Below are positions 63,671 through 64,000 of a stretch of DNA of 64,000 nucleotides, one piece after another (the first letter of the stretch is position 1; each line of letters opens with the position of its first letter). A model generated the notes under the pieces. It searched no databases and was not told the origin of the DNA. It was given only the letters and a program-made list of their open reading frames with translations. The stretch spans positions 186,001-250,000 of the forward strand of contig CAVUYP010000001.1 in assembly GCA_963745755.1 (NCBI GenBank), given 5' to 3'. The translations under genes were made by a program, and so were the position numbers. The stretch is from RHKX01 sp963745755 (GTDB lineage Bacteria; Actinomycetota; Thermoleophilia; Solirubrobacterales; 70-9).

Positions 63671-64000
63671 ATGCATGTCCGAACGCCGCGCCCCGCTGCC
63701 TTAATCCTTTCCGACCGGAGTCTCGCCGCTCCCGCCTTCGAAGCCTGGATCAGCCGCGATTCTGCGATCAAGTGGGGCGTCATTGCCCTGCTCGCCGCGG
63801 CCGACGTCGCGCTCTGCTCGCGGCAAGGCCTGCGAGTGCCCTGGCAGACCCTCTTGCCGTCAGCCGGATACCTGGCGCTGCTGGCGCACCGGCGATCTAT
63901 TATTATCGCCGCCGCGAAGAGAGGTTCGTGCTCTGCCTGGCCGCTCTGGCGCAAACCATCGCGTTCATTTCCGCGTTCACGGTCTTAATGTACGCGGTCG
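63671..64000 (+). CDS. Membrane protein, 5' part (partial at window edge), one frame break
   Basis: ATG 63671: MHVRTPRPAALILSDRSLAAPAFEAWISRDSAIKWGVIALLAAADVALCSRQGLRVPWQTLLPSAGYLALLA, then near 63885 the frame changes to PAIYYYRRREERFVLCLAALAQTIAFISAFTVLMYAV to the edge. Three hydrophobic segments are visible. The layout recalls PAP2-type or other small planctomycete membrane enzymes, but too little is present to say. Confidence 0.45.

Overview
The window looks like a chromosomal piece of a Planctomycetota bacterium (Pirellulales-like). The evidence is the gene families: two DUF1559 pseudopilin-like proteins (GFTLVELLVVIAIIGIL start), DUF1501 and PSCyt/DUF1549/DUF1553 proteins, a sulfatase, a neutral-ceramidase-like enzyme, Ser/Thr kinases with sensor or PEGA modules, a four-ACT aspartokinase and high-GC codon use. 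I see no tRNA, rRNA or CRISPR.

Layout. 1-6 kb: PPC-like secreted protein, CxxCH toroid protein, ApbE, DedA and a secreted unknown. 6-10.5 kb (minus): hom, an ApgM-type phosphomutase and lysC, probably a threonine-branch operon. 11-12.3 kb: M42 peptidase. 12.2-14.3 kb: an array of inverted REP-type hairpin pairs around a two-part Y1 (HUH) transposase-like gene. 15.2-16.5 kb: glgC. 16.6-24.9 kb: an accessory island of mostly unknown genes, punctuated by six same-strand copies of a ~150 bp structured repeat and bounded by two copies of the glgC 3' end. 25-26 kb: GAPDH. 26-32 kb: methyltransferase, DUF4404, amidohydrolase, sulfatase and DinB. 32-38.4 kb (minus): DUF1553, DUF1501 and two amidohydrolases as one operon. 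38.7-44.1 kb: FlgG-like lipoprotein and two Ser/Thr kinases. 44.6-47.7 kb: rpsA and a primary-type sigma factor. 47.7-50.3 kb: M14 peptidase and ceramidase. 50.6-55.2 kb (minus): ffh-rpsP-trmD-rplS-yraN-phosphatase. 55.6-64 kb: second DUF1559/lipoprotein pair, DUF362 and toroid genes, two glycosyltransferases, Flp pilin and a partial membrane gene.

Many conserved genes are interrupted by single-base indels while their protein sequence continues in another frame (lysC, apgM, hom, M42, glgC, gap, sulfatase, the DUF1553 operon, rpsA, sigma, M14, ceramidase). I annotate these as single genes spanning the frames. Many of the indels can be read as one base placed between two identical ones (GG to GCG, CC to CGC), which points to uncorrected sequence error rather than gene death.

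The most interesting parts are the repeat systems: the covarying ~150 bp hairpin element and its cassette-like island, the REP-pair array with the double-Y1 protein, a second RAYT with its own inverted ends, and a small covarying hairpin between the genes of the ribosomal operon.
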